Shown here piece by piece: positions 22,016 to 31,049 of a stretch of DNA of 64,000 bases. The stretch comes from Pseudomonas arsenicoxydans (GTDB lineage: Bacteria > Pseudomonadota > Gammaproteobacteria > Pseudomonadales > Pseudomonadaceae), in the NCBI RefSeq assembly GCF_900103875.1, contig NZ_LT629705.1:4845001-4909000 (forward strand), given 5' to 3'. A program made the translations under genes and the position numbers. Positions within the stretch are counted from its first letter, which is position 1, and each line of letters opens with the position of its first letter. The notes under the pieces are model-generated. The model searched no databases. It was not told the DNA's origin and saw only the letters and a program-made list of their open reading frames with translations.

Positions 22016-22145
22016 TGGTCGGACTGGTCGGACTGGTCGGACTGTAGGAGCTGTCGAGTGAAACGAGGCTGCGATCTTTTGATCTTGTTTTTTTAAATAT
22101 CAAAGTCAAAAGATCGCAGCCTCGTTTCACTCGACAGCTCCTACA
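22016..22145. repeat. Short tandem repeat plus long palindromic repeat, copy 3 of 5
   Basis: At 22016-22042 the nonamer TGGTCGGAC is repeated in tandem three times. It runs into the palindrome (22043-22145), whose arms match copy 1, with an AT-rich loop. The last 11 bases (CAGCTCCTACA) are duplicated immediately after. It ends 15 bases from the mgtC stop and could act as its terminator. Confidence 0.9.
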
Positions 22146-22159
22146 CAGCTCCTACAGTC

Positions 22160-22663
22160 CTATGGTTGGTCCTGATCTTTATCGAGCATTTTCACGACCT
22201 TGGGCATCACACTGAAAATCGCCAGCGCGAGCAACGTACTGAAAACCGCCGTCGCCTCGCGCCCCAAGCCGGCCGACACCCCGATCGCCGCCGTCATCCA
22301 CAATCCGGCGGCGGTGGTCAGGCCTTTGACGTGGCCCTCATCCCCCTCCTGGTTTTTCAGGATAGTGCCAGCGCCGAGAAAACCTATCCCGGCGATCACG
22401 CCCTGCACCACCCGACTCATCGCATCAGCCTGGGACCCCGACATCTGCGGCACCAGTACAAACAATGCCGCGCCCAATGCCACCAGCATGTGCGTGCGAA
22501 CCCCGGCAGCCTTGCCCTTTTGCTCACGCTCAAACCCAAGAATGCCGCCCAGCAACGCAGCGATCAGCAACCGTACGGTGATGCGCGTCAGTTGCGACGC
22601 ATCGCCAATGTCGGCGAACTCCTCTTGCAGCGTTACCCAAACCTCATGCCACCAAGCGTTCAT
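22160..22663 (-). CDS. mgtC: MgtC/SapB family inner-membrane protein
   Basis: The 167-residue protein shows the MgtC-family core: LTRITVRLLIAALLGGILGFEREQKGKAAGVRTHMLVALG, then VVQGVIAGIGFLGAGTILK and GLTTAAGLWMTAAIGVSAGLG, giving four or five transmembrane helices. The short C-terminus lacks the extra cytoplasmic ACT-like domain of Salmonella MgtC. MgtC proteins are linked to magnesium limitation and, in Pseudomonas, to virulence and biofilm control; the molecular activity is unsettled. AAGGA precedes the ATG by about 9 bases. It is a single gene with the palindrome at its 3' end. Confidence 0.9.
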   Translation of the reverse strand: MNAWWHEVWVTLQEEFADIGDASQLTRITVRLLIAALLGGILGFEREQKGKAAGVRTHMLVALGAALFVLVPQMSGSQADAMSRVVQGVIAGIGFLGAGTILKNQEGDEGHVKGLTTAAGLWMTAAIGVSAGLGREATAVFSTLLALAIFSVMPKVVKMLDKDQDQP

Positions 22664-22786
22664 GGTGCAAATCCTTGTGATTGCTCGTTAGAGCATGGAC
22701 CGCACCGACCATTAATCGGTTGCACCGAACGATGATCGCCGGCTGTGCCCTAACACTGTAGAACCCACAGAGAAAAGGACACCTTC

Positions 22787-23020
22787 ATGACTGTGCGCAT
22801 CGAAAACCAGACGTGCTTTTTCACCACCGAAAATGGTGAAGAGATTCGCTTGTGCCCCGACGTCACCATCATCACTGACTCGGATAAAGCCATGTCCGCG
22901 GTTGAAATCAACGGCCAGCGCGTTTACATCACCGAAGCAGAAGCCGACGCATTGACCGTAGCAGGCGCCGTGGACGGTCGTAAGCATTTGAAGGCCACCG
23001 ACAGTGATTCGGTGATTTGA
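22787..23020 (+). CDS. DUF3203-like small protein
   Basis: A 77-residue soluble protein without signal peptide or membrane segment, predicted mostly beta (FFTTENGEEIRLCPDVTIIT), with a central VEINGQRVYITEAEADALTVAGAVDGR. I recognise it as the DUF3203 type found in Pseudomonas, of unknown function. GAGAAAAGGA lies upstream of the ATG. The gene stands between mgtC and ccoG; it ends exactly where a candidate ANR box begins. Confidence 0.75.
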   Translation: MTVRIENQTCFFTTENGEEIRLCPDVTIITDSDKAMSAVEINGQRVYITEAEADALTVAGAVDGRKHLKATDSDSVI

Positions 23021-23034
23021 CTGATCCGGATCAA
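23021..23034. promoter_or_regulatory. Candidate ANR/FNR box upstream of ccoG
   Basis: CTGATCCGGATCAA matches the ANR consensus TTGAT-N4-ATCAA at nine of ten positions. It lies 180 bases before the ccoG start, just after the DUF3203 stop. ANR control would fit a gene set induced at low oxygen. Confidence 0.5.
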
Positions 23035-23214
23035 CACCCCTCGCAGGCGACTGATACAGGCGCCTGCGTCCTGCTGAACCGGGTGCGTCAAGTTGTCGCA
23101 GGCAGCGCATCAGCCCCATCTGATCCGCTTTTTATTGCAATACCTGAGTCTGTTATGCAAACAGATCGCTGGTCATAGTGCTCATGCCTGATGGAGGCTG
23201 ATGAGCGAAAGACC

Positions 23215-24645
23215 ATGAGCGATAGAATCCCCGTCCGAACCGTAGAAAGCATCCCGCCAGTCAAGACCTATGAGCCTTCGCGTCCAAAGATGAAGGCCAA
23301 GTCCAGCGACAATCTGATTCACACCCGCAGCTTCACCGGCCTGTTCCGTACCCTGCGCCTGAGCGGTGCCGGCTGCTTGTTCTTGCTGTTCTTCGGCACC
23401 GTGTGGCTGAACTGGGGCGATCGTCAGGCGGTGCTCTGGGACCTTTCCGAAAGCAAATTCCACATCTTCGGCGCGACCTTCTGGCCGCAGGACTTCATCC
23501 TGCTCTCGGCGTTGCTGATCATTGCCGCGTTCGGCCTGTTCGCGATCACCGTGTTCGCCGGCCGGGTGTGGTGCGGCTACACCTGCCCGCAGAGCTCGTG
23601 GACGTGGATTTTCATGTGGTGCGAGAAGATCACCGAAGGCGAACGCAACCAGCGCATCAAACTGCAGGCCGCGCCGTGGGGCCTGAACAAACTGCTGCGC
23701 CGCTCGGCCAAACACACCTTGTGGCTGGCGATCAGCCTGCTGACGGGCCTGACCTTTGTCGGCTACTTCACGCCGATCCGGCCCCTGGCCGAAGAACTGC
23801 TGACCTTGCAGATGGGCGGCGTCAGCCTGTTCTGGGTGCTGTTTTTTACCGGGGCGACGTACATCAATGCCGGCTGGCTGCGTGAAGCGGTGTGCATGCA
23901 CATGTGCCCGTATGCGCGATTCCAGAGTGTGATGTTCGACAAGGACACCCTGACCATTTCCTATGACGTGGCCCGTGGCGAAAACCGTGGCCCTCGCAAA
24001 CGTGAGGTGAAACCGGCCGACGTCGGCCTCGGAGATTGCATCGACTGCCAGTTGTGCGTGCAGGTCTGCCCGACCGGGATCGACATCCGCGACGGCTTGC
24101 AGATGGAATGCATCGGCTGCGCGGCGTGCATCGACGCCTGTGATTCGATCATGGACAAAATGGGCTACGCCCCCGGCCTGATCAGCTATACCTCGGAGCG
24201 TGAGTTGCAAGGTGGCAAGACCCGCCTGTTACGGCCACGGTTGATTGGTTACACCGCCGTGCTGCTGGTGATGATCAGCGCCCTGGTCCTCGCCCTGGTC
24301 GAACGGCCGATGGTGTCGCTGGATGTCAGCAAGGATCGCGGCTTGTTCCGTGAGAACAGTCAGGGACAGATCGAAAACATCTACAGCCTGAAGGTCATCA
24401 ACAAGACTCAGACGCGCCAGGACTATCAATTGAGTCTGGTGGAGGGCGACGGCTTCCAGCTGCAAGGCAAGACCGAACTGAGCCTGGCGCCGGGTGAGAT
24501 TGTCGATGTGCCGGTGTCGGTGGCCCTGCTCGCAGAACGTCCGAGCAGCAGTTCGCAGACGATCAGCTTCAAGGTTGTCGACAGCGATGAGCCGCAGATT
24601 TATAGCGTGGCGAAGAGCCGGTTTGTGGCACCGATGAACCGTTGA
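23215..24645 (+). CDS. ccoG: Cytochrome cbb3 oxidase accessory protein CcoG (polyferredoxin)
   Basis: CcoG/FixG (476 residues) is an inner-membrane iron-sulfur protein that handles copper for cbb3 oxidase assembly. It has transmembrane segments near residues 50-70 and 90-115, the Cys pair VWCGYTCPQSSW near 115, two further helices, and then two 4Fe-4S sites: CIDCQLCVQVCP near 275 and CIGCAACIDACD near 300. One more helix (AVLLVMISALVLALVE) follows, and a C-terminal immunoglobulin-like domain. I chose ATG 23215; an in-frame ATG at 23191 would add eight residues. The following MocR gene makes this pair equivalent to PA4131-PA4132 of P. aeruginosa. Confidence 0.93.
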   Translation: MSDRIPVRTVESIPPVKTYEPSRPKMKAKSSDNLIHTRSFTGLFRTLRLSGAGCLFLLFFGTVWLNWGDRQAVLWDLSESKFHIFGATFWPQDFILLSALLIIAAFGLFAITVFAGRVWCGYTCPQSSWTWIFMWCEKITEGERNQRIKLQAAPWGLNKLLRRSAKHTLWLAISLLTGLTFVGYFTPIRPLAEELLTLQMGGVSLFWVLFFTGATYINAGWLREAVCMHMCPYARFQSVMFDKDTLTISYDVARGENRGPRKREVKPADVGLGDCIDCQLCVQVCPTGIDIRDGLQMECIGCAACIDACDSIMDKMGYAPGLISYTSERELQGGKTRLLRPRLIGYTAVLLVMISALVLALVERPMVSLDVSKDRGLFRENSQGQIENIYSLKVINKTQTRQDYQLSLVEGDGFQLQGKTELSLAPGEIVDVPVSVALLAERPSSSSQTISFKVVDSDEPQIYSVAKSRFVAPMNR

Positions 24646-24666
24646 ACCGTTAGACTGCGGTGCTGC

Positions 24667-24734
24667 CAATCGCGAGCAGGCTCGCTCCCACAGGGGTATG
24701 CGGTCAATTGTGGGAACAAGCTTGCTCGCGATGA
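24667..24734. repeat. REP pair between ccoG and the MocR gene
   Basis: ATCGCGAGCAGGCTCGCTCC and its inverted partner (TGTGGGAACAAGCTTGCTCG) face each other across about 20 bases, forming a typical Pseudomonas REP doublet. Confidence 0.85.
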
Positions 24735-24754
24735 AGTCACCTCGATTTCTCTGA

Positions 24755-26185
24755 ATGACACCCATCGGGCACTTGATGAAACGCTACGAAAAATTCGCTG
24801 ACGACATCGCTGAACTGATCCGCTCCGGCGTCCTTGGCCCCGGCCAGCGCGTGCCGTCGGTGCGCTACGCCAGCCAGACCTACGGGGTCAGCCCGTCCAC
24901 GGTGTTCCAGGCCTACTACCTGCTCGAACGCCGGGGCCTGATTCGCGCGCGTCCGCGCTCGGGCTACTTCGTCAACGCCCATGCGCCGAGCCCGTTTTCG
25001 GAGCCGGTGATCAGCAGCCAGGTCAACGAATCCACCGAAGTCGACGTCAGCGAGCTGGTGTTCTCGGTGCTCGACTCGATCAAGGACCCGACCACGGTGC
25101 CCTTCGGCTCGGCTTTTCCCAGCCCGACCCTGTTCCCGCTGCAACGGCTGTCGCGCTCCCTGGCCAGCGCCGCCCGGGACATGGACCCGCGCATGGTCGT
25201 CACCGACATGTCGCCGGGCAACCCACAGCTGCGCCGACAAATCGCCCTGCGCTACATGGTCGGCGGGCTGATGCTGCCCATGGAAGAACTGCTGATCACC
25301 AACGGCGCGCTGGAAGCCCTGAACCTGTGCCTGCAAGCCGTCACCGAACCCGGCGACCTGGTGGCCATCGAAGCACCGGCGTTCTATGCCTGCCTGCAAA
25401 TACTCGAACGGTTGAAGCTCAAAGCCGTCGGAATTCCGGTGCATCCACGGGACGGCATTGACCTTGGCGTGCTCGCGCAAACCCTCGAACGCCATCCGAT
25501 CAAAGCGTGCTGGTGCATGACCAGTTTCCAGAATCCCATGGGCGCGACCATGCCCGAGGCCAAGAAGCAGGAACTGGTTGAATTGTTGCGCCGCCACCAG
25601 GTGCCGCTGATCGAGGACGATGTCTACGCCGAACTCTATTACGGCCAGCAAGCGCCGAAACCGGCCAAGGCGTTTGATACCGAAGGGCTGGTGATGCACT
25701 GCGGTTCGTTCGCCAAGAGCCTGGCCCCCGGCTACCGCATCGGCTGGGTCGCCGCCGGACGTTATGCGCAGAAAATCGAACGGCTCAAACTCATGACGTC
25801 GCTGTGCGCTTCGATGCCGGCCCAGGCCGCCATCGCCGACTACCTGCAACACGGCGGCTACGACCGGCACCTGCGCAAGCTGCGTTATGCCCTGGAAGAA
25901 CAGCAAAGCGCCATGCTCGCCGCCATTGCCCGCTACTTCCCGGCGCAGACACGCGTCAGCCAACCCGCCGGCGGCTACTTCTTGTGGCTGGAACTGCCGC
26001 CGCAGATGGATTCGTTGAAGTTGTTTCAGATGGCGCTGGCGCAGGGCATCAGCATCGCGCCAGGGCCGATCTTTTCACCGACCCAGCGCTTCAGGAACTG
26101 TATCCGACTGAATTACGGGAGCCCGTGGACCGAGGAATCGGAGAAGGCGATGGAGACGTTGGGGCGGATTGTGCGGTCGTTCTGA
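24755..26185 (+). CDS. mpaR: MocR-family (GntR HTH plus aminotransferase-like) transcriptional regulator, MpaR-like
   Basis: The 476-residue protein has an N-terminal GntR winged helix (KFADDIAELIRSGVLGPGQR then VSPSTVFQAYYLLERRGLIRARPRSGYFV, residues 10-75). A PLP-dependent type I aminotransferase domain follows, with NGALEALNLCLQAV near 185, MTSFQNPMGATMP near 255 and the PLP lysine in HCGSFAKSLAPGYRIGW near 315. It directly follows ccoG, as PA4132 (mpaR) follows PA4131, which is the basis for the symbol. A start at ATG 24776 (MKRYEKF) is possible. In P. aeruginosa MpaR represses pqsR and anthranilate metabolism; whether that holds here is not shown. Confidence 0.88.
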   Translation: MTPIGHLMKRYEKFADDIAELIRSGVLGPGQRVPSVRYASQTYGVSPSTVFQAYYLLERRGLIRARPRSGYFVNAHAPSPFSEPVISSQVNESTEVDVSELVFSVLDSIKDPTTVPFGSAFPSPTLFPLQRLSRSLASAARDMDPRMVVTDMSPGNPQLRRQIALRYMVGGLMLPMEELLITNGALEALNLCLQAVTEPGDLVAIEAPAFYACLQILERLKLKAVGIPVHPRDGIDLGVLAQTLERHPIKACWCMTSFQNPMGATMPEAKKQELVELLRRHQVPLIEDDVYAELYYGQQAPKPAKAFDTEGLVMHCGSFAKSLAPGYRIGWVAAGRYAQKIERLKLMTSLCASMPAQAAIADYLQHGGYDRHLRKLRYALEEQQSAMLAAIARYFPAQTRVSQPAGGYFLWLELPPQMDSLKLFQMALAQGISIAPGPIFSPTQRFRNCIRLNYGSPWTEESEKAMETLGRIVRSF

Positions 26186-26203
26186 CAATTGGATGCCGGC
26201 TGG

Positions 26204-26309
26204 TCCGGCCCCTTCGCGGGCAAGCCCGCTCCCACAGGGTTTGTTGGTGCTCAGTAATGTTCTGTTCACCCCGTTCCACTGTGGGAGCGGGCTTGCCCGC
26301 GAAGAGGCC
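26204..26309. repeat. REP pair, GGGCAAGCCCGCTCCCACA type
   Basis: Two inverted units (CCTTCGCGGGCAAGCCCGCT... and its complement) at 26211-26236 and 26280-26309 lie between the convergent MocR and SDR genes. Confidence 0.88.
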
Positions 26310-26335
26310 AGTGCCGGCACCGCAAATCTCAGAAA

Positions 26336-27082
26336 TTAACGGCCGCCCCCAAGATCAACAAAAGTCCCGGTCGCATACGACGCCTTGTCCGACAACAACC
26401 AGATAATCGCCTCCGCCACTTCATCCGGCCGTCCGCCCCGGGCCATCGGAATGCCTGATTCGAGTTTGCTCACCCGGTCCGGATCACCGCTTAGCGCATG
26501 GAAGTCTGTGTAGATATACCCCGGTCGCACCGCGTTGACGCGAATGCCCTCGCCCGCCACCTCTTTGGACAGGCCAATGGTGAAGCTGTCCAGCGCGCCT
26601 TTAGATGCCGCGTAATCCACGTATTCGTTGGGCGAGCCCAAGCGCGAGGCCACCGAAGACACGTTGACGATGCTGCCGCCCTGCCCGCCATGCTTGGGCG
26701 ACATGCGCAGGACCGCGTGCTTGGCGCAGAGAATTGGTGCCAGGACGTTGGTCTTAAGGGTTCTGAGAATGCGGAATTCGGACATTTCGTCGACACGGGA
26801 CTTTTGCCCCACCGTGCCGGCATTGTTCACCAGCGCCGTGACCCGGCCCAGTTCGGTGTCCACCCGGTGGAACAAGCCGATCACTTCATCTTCGATGCTG
26901 ACGTCGGCGCGGACCGCAATGGCTTGGGCGCCCAGCGCGCGGACTTGCTCCAGCACACGTTGCGCAGCCGCTTCGTCGGCCTGATAGTTGATACAGATCC
27001 GATAGCCCTGCGCGGCGGCCAACAGCGCGGTTGCGGCGCCGATGCCTCGGCTGCCGCCAGTGATGAGAATGACTTTGTCCAT
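26336..27082 (-). CDS. Short-chain dehydrogenase/reductase
   Basis: This classical SDR of 248 residues has the cofactor motif ILITGGSRGIGAATALL at residues 5-21, VNNAGTVG near 85, the catalytic Ser region IVNVSSVASRLG near 140 and the active-site YVDYAASKGALD near 155. The C-terminus (ATGTFVDLGGGR) is the usual SDR ending. A cofactor preference for NADP(H) is suggested by Ser-Arg after the Gly motif. ATG 27082 is preceded by GGGGA at 8 bases. No operon partner is evident; the substrate is unknown. Confidence 0.92.
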   Translation of the reverse strand: MDKVILITGGSRGIGAATALLAAAQGYRICINYQADEAAAQRVLEQVRALGAQAIAVRADVSIEDEVIGLFHRVDTELGRVTALVNNAGTVGQKSRVDEMSEFRILRTLKTNVLAPILCAKHAVLRMSPKHGGQGGSIVNVSSVASRLGSPNEYVDYAASKGALDSFTIGLSKEVAGEGIRVNAVRPGYIYTDFHALSGDPDRVSKLESGIPMARGGRPDEVAEAIIWLLSDKASYATGTFVDLGGGR

Positions 27083-27173
27083 GCGAGCGTCCCCTAACAA
27101 ACCTAAGCAGTCGGGGCCAAGAATAACCGCCATTGCCGGCTTTTGCATGGGCTCACATCAATCCCATGGCGAT

Positions 27174-29255
27174 TCAACCTACCGCCAGTTGTTCCCCGCG
27201 ATGAATGTCGGCCATGAAGCGATCTGCGGGCAGCGGGTGCCCCAACAGGTAACCCTGCAACGAGTCACACCCCAGCTGGGTCAGGAAATCCTGCTGGACA
27301 CCAGTCTCCACGCCTTCGGCAACAATGCGCAGGCCCAACGCCTGACCGAGGGCGACGATGGCCGAGACAATGGCCGCATCGTCGCTGTCGTGTTCCAGAT
27401 CGCGGACAAAACCACGGTCTATCTTCAGCTCGTTGGCCGGCAGGCGCTTGAGGTACATCAAACTCGAATAGCCGGTGCCAAAGTCATCGATCGACAGGTC
27501 GACGCCCATTTCCGAGAGTTCCTGAAGCACCGTCATGCTCGCGTCGGCATCGCTCATGGCGGTGGTTTCAGTGATTTCCAGGGTCAGGCTGTTCGCCGGC
27601 AGCTGATGGGTGGCCAGGGCTTTGGAAACGCTATTGACCAGGCCCTTGTGGCAGAACTGCAACGCCGAGAGATTCACCGCGATGCGCCAGTCGGTGTAGC
27701 CCTGCACGTACCACTCGCGCATCTGACGGCAGGCTTCGTTCAGCACCCATTCACCGATGGGAATGATCAGCCCGGTCTTTTCCGCAAGGTCGATGAACCT
27801 GTCCGGCAGCAGCATGCCCTGGGTCGGGTGCTCCCAGCGCAGCAGCGCCTCGGCGCCGACCGGGCGACGATTGCCGGCGTCGAACTTGGGTTGGTAATAG
27901 AGGCTGAACTGTTGCTGCTCGAGGGCGTTGCGCAAATCCTGCAGCAATTGCAGCTGGATGCGCGCGTTGCTGTTCATCGAGGCATCGAAAAAGCTGTAGC
28001 CGTTTTTCCCGGCGCCCTTGGCGTGGTACATCGCCGCGTCGGCGTTCATCAGCAATTCCTTGGCTGTCTGGCCATTGCCCGGAAACAGCGCAATGCCGAC
28101 ACTGGCGGAAATCTGCAGATCATGTTCGGCGACCCGAAACGAACTGCCGATCAACGCAACCTGCCGAGCTGCCAGATCCAACGCGTCGTTGGGCTCAATG
28201 AGGCGCACCAGCAGCACAAACTCATCGCCGCCGATGCGCGCCAGCGTGTCCTGGCTGCGCAAATCCTGACGCAGGCGCTTGCCCACCTCACGCAGCAACT
28301 GATCGCCCATGTGATGGCCGAAGGCATCGTTGACCGGTTTGAAACCATCCAGGTCGATGAACATCAGCGCAAAACAGCCGCCCTGCTCGTGCACCTTGGA
28401 CATGGCTTGCTCGATGCGGTCGGCGAGCAACATGCGATTGGGCAAACCGGTCAGGGTGTCGTGCAGGGCCAATTGGGTGAGCTCGCGATTGGCTTCTGTC
28501 AGGGAGCGCGCGAGGTCGGCGGTGCGCGCTTCAAGACGCGCATCGAGCACCGACGTCAACAAAGCGATGCTCAACACCGCCAGCGTGGTGATCAGCACCA
28601 GGTTGTCGAGGCCTTTGCCGTTCAGGCCCGTGATCGCGGCACCGCAGAAGCTGCCATCCGGGAAACGCGCCGCCGCCATGGCGGTGTAATGCATGCCGAC
28701 GATGGCGAGGCCCATGATGACCGCGGCGCCGGCGCGAAACAGACCTACGTACGGTGTGTGCTGACGCAGGCGAAAGGCGATCCACAACGCCGCGCCAGAT
28801 GCGCCGACAGCGATCAGCAGCGACGCACTGAACAGCGTCGGGTCGTAATCGATACCCGGTTGCATGCGCATGGCGGCCATGCCGGTGTAATGCATGGCAC
28901 TGATCCCTGCGCCCATGATCAACGCGCCGAACCCCAGTTGCCAGGCGGGCAAGAGTGGCTGGCTGACCAGCCACAGGGCAAAGCCGCAGGACAGGATTGC
29001 GGTCAACAGCGACAGGGCCGTCAGGGTGAAGTCGTACCCCAGATCGATGGGTAATGTGAACGCGAGCATGCCGATAAAGTGCATCGACCAAACGCCAACG
29101 CCCATGGCCAAGGCGCCGCCCGCCGTCCATAGGAACACGGCCCGGCCTTTGGCCGTGGCAATGCGCTCCGTCAGGTCGAGCGCCGTATAGGAGGCGAGAA
29201 TCGCGACACAGAGTGAAATGACGACCAGCGTGGGTGAATAGCTACCGATGAGCAT
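27174..29255 (-). CDS. mucR: MHYT-GGDEF-EAL cyclic-di-GMP protein MucR
   Basis: The 693-residue membrane protein starts with an integral MHYT sensor: seven hydrophobic helices in residues 1-235 with the repeated MHF/MHYTGMAAMR and MHYTAMAAAR motifs, thought to bind copper or diatomic gas. A GGDEF diguanylate cyclase domain follows (LTGLPNRMLL near 273; RIGGDEFVLLVRL near 345, motif intact). The EAL phosphodiesterase domain has GAEALLRWEHP near 475, DDFGTGYSSLMYL near 605 and KIDRGFVRDL near 627. Both active sites look complete. In P. aeruginosa MucR (PA1727) feeds c-di-GMP to the alginate receptor Alg44. The start at ATG 29255 has GAGAAG 5 bases upstream; longer in-frame starts (TTG 29348) lack one. 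Confidence 0.92.
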   Translation of the reverse strand: MLIGSYSPTLVVISLCVAILASYTALDLTERIATAKGRAVFLWTAGGALAMGVGVWSMHFIGMLAFTLPIDLGYDFTLTALSLLTAILSCGFALWLVSQPLLPAWQLGFGALIMGAGISAMHYTGMAAMRMQPGIDYDPTLFSASLLIAVGASGAALWIAFRLRQHTPYVGLFRAGAAVIMGLAIVGMHYTAMAAARFPDGSFCGAAITGLNGKGLDNLVLITTLAVLSIALLTSVLDARLEARTADLARSLTEANRELTQLALHDTLTGLPNRMLLADRIEQAMSKVHEQGGCFALMFIDLDGFKPVNDAFGHHMGDQLLREVGKRLRQDLRSQDTLARIGGDEFVLLVRLIEPNDALDLAARQVALIGSSFRVAEHDLQISASVGIALFPGNGQTAKELLMNADAAMYHAKGAGKNGYSFFDASMNSNARIQLQLLQDLRNALEQQQFSLYYQPKFDAGNRRPVGAEALLRWEHPTQGMLLPDRFIDLAEKTGLIIPIGEWVLNEACRQMREWYVQGYTDWRIAVNLSALQFCHKGLVNSVSKALATHQLPANSLTLEITETTAMSDADASMTVLQELSEMGVDLSIDDFGTGYSSLMYLKRLPANELKIDRGFVRDLEHDSDDAAIVSAIVALGQALGLRIVAEGVETGVQQDFLTQLGCDSLQGYLLGHPLPADRFMADIHRGEQLAVG

Positions 29256-29448
29256 GTGGCTTCTCGTAATCGCTCTGCCGTACTGCTTCCGTTCTCGGCG
29301 GGGCAAATCCGGCGATTGTACTGATTGCGCAAAAGAACGCACTGACAATAATGGTCAAATGGCCATCAACCCGATGAAACGCTTGTTTGATTGAGCGCAA
29401 AGGTTCTGAAACAACACGCAGCCCGGTAGCACTGCAGGCCCGTCGAAT

Positions 29449-29551
29449 TGTAGGAGCTGTCGAGTGAAACGAGGCTGCGATCTTTTGATCTTGTTTTTTT
29501 TAAAATCAAAGTCAAAAGATCGCAGCCTCGTTTCACTCGACAGCTCCTACA
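29449..29551. repeat. Long palindromic repeat, copy 4 of 5
   Basis: Arms of about 40 bases are identical in type to copies 1 and 3, with an AT-rich loop almost the same as copy 3. It ends 16 bases before the opmB stop codon (downstream of that gene), matching the placement of copy 3 behind mgtC. Confidence 0.95.
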
Positions 29552-29567
29552 GGGGCATGTTTGTCGG

Positions 29568-31049
29568 TTAAGGGTTTTTGCTCACTTCCAGCGCCCCGTC
29601 CCAGCCACCGCCCAGCGCCGCGATCAACTGCACACTGGCGATCAGGCGGCTCTGCAACAAAGTCAGCACGCTGCGTTCGTTATTCAACGCCGTGGCCTGA
29701 ACCACCACCACATCCAGATACGCAATCAGTCCGGCCTTGTACTGGTTCTGGATCAGGCGCAGTGATTCACGCGCCGCATCCAGCGCTTCCTGACGCACGC
29801 CCGCTTCATCCTCCAGCACCTTGAGCTGTACCAGATAGTTTTCCACCTCGCGGAAACCATCGAGCACGGTCTGGCGGTACTTGGCCACGGTTTCGTCGTA
29901 GGCCGCTTCACTGCGATCGACTTCAGCGGAACGCTGGCCGCCGTCGAACAGGGTCATGGCCAACTGCGGCCCGACCGACCAGAAGCGGTTCGGCAAGCTG
30001 ATCCAGTTGGCATAGGTGCTGCTGCTGTAGCCACCGTTCAGGCTCAGCGTCAGGTCTGGGTAGTACGCGGCCTTGGCCACGCCGATGTTGGCATTGGCCG
30101 CCATCACCGAACGCTCTGCGGCAGCGATGTCCGGGCGGCGTTCAAGCAACTGCGAAGGCAGGCTCAACGGCACTTCGGGCAACGCCGGGATGTTCTTGGT
30201 CTCGGCCAGGGTGAACTCCGCAGGCGGCAGCCCGATCAGTACGGCAATCGCGTTCTCGAACTGGGCACGCTGCCAGATCAGGTCGACCATGTCCGCCTGG
30301 GTGCTTTTAAGCTGAGTCTGCGCCTGGGCCACCGCGTCCTTGCCGGAGACACCGGCGCGGTACTGGTTTTCGGTCATTTTCAGCGAGCGTTGATAGGCTT
30401 CGACGGTCGCTTCCAACAGGCGCTTCTGCTCGTCGATCACCCGCAATTGCAGGTAATTCTGCACCAGCTCCGATTGCTGGCTCAGGCGCATCGCCGCCAG
30501 GTCGGCAAAACTGGCCTGGGCATTGGCCGTGTCAGCTTCGAGGCCCCGGCGCAACTTGCCCCAGATGTCGGCTTCCCAACTGACACCGGCCTGCGCGGTG
30601 TAGGTGTCACGAATGCCGCTGGAGGAACTGGTCAGGCTCGAATTGCTGCTGCCGGTGCCCTGGCTGGAGCGGTTTTTGCCGACGGTCAAGTCCACCGTTG
30701 GAAAAAACGCGCCCCGGGCACTGCGCACCAACGCCTGGGCCTGACGGTACTGGGCTTCGGACTGGGCGACGGTCTGGTTGGAACTGTTGAGTTTTTCAAT
30801 CAGGCCATTGAGCTGCTGATCGCCATACAGCTCCCACCAGGCGCCGCGGGCCAGGGAGTCGCTGGGCTTGGCCTGACGCCAGCCTGCCGCTTCCTTGTAT
30901 TGCACCGGCGTCGCGGCGGGCGGGCGCTGGTAGTCCGGGCCGACAGCGCAAGCGCTGAGCATCGCCACACACAGCGTCAGGCTCAGCAAACGCGAGCCCC
31001 GGGCCGCCGCCAACGGGGTGGCCAGATTGATAAGCGATCGGTCAGTCAT
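29568..31049 (-). CDS. opmB: Outer-membrane channel lipoprotein of the Mux RND pump
   Basis: This OprM/NodT-family trimeric outer-membrane factor (493 residues) has a lipoprotein signal peptide ending in the lipobox LSAC (CVAMLSACAVGPDYQRP near residue 28 to 43). Two repeats of long helices follow (SSNQTVAQSEAQYRQAQALV; LTLSLNGGYSSSTY barrel strands; AYDETVAKYRQTVLDGFREVENYLVQL near 375). It is the last gene of muxA-muxB-muxC-opmB, and its ATG overlaps the muxC stop as ATGA. The pump exports beta-lactams such as aztreonam, novobiocin, macrolides and tetracycline in P. aeruginosa. Confidence 0.94.
   Translation of the reverse strand: MTDRSLINLATPLAAARGSRLLSLTLCVAMLSACAVGPDYQRPPAATPVQYKEAAGWRQAKPSDSLARGAWWELYGDQQLNGLIEKLNSSNQTVAQSEAQYRQAQALVRSARGAFFPTVDLTVGKNRSSQGTGSSNSSLTSSSSGIRDTYTAQAGVSWEADIWGKLRRGLEADTANAQASFADLAAMRLSQQSELVQNYLQLRVIDEQKRLLEATVEAYQRSLKMTENQYRAGVSGKDAVAQAQTQLKSTQADMVDLIWQRAQFENAIAVLIGLPPAEFTLAETKNIPALPEVPLSLPSQLLERRPDIAAAERSVMAANANIGVAKAAYYPDLTLSLNGGYSSSTYANWISLPNRFWSVGPQLAMTLFDGGQRSAEVDRSEAAYDETVAKYRQTVLDGFREVENYLVQLKVLEDEAGVRQEALDAARESLRLIQNQYKAGLIAYLDVVVVQATALNNERSVLTLLQSRLIASVQLIAALGGGWDGALEVSKNP

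Noticed and set aside
27042..29054. Plus-strand frame of 670 codons opposite mucR
   Set aside because: It lies entirely antisense to the GGDEF-EAL gene, is His/Gln/Arg-rich and lacks a ribosome site.
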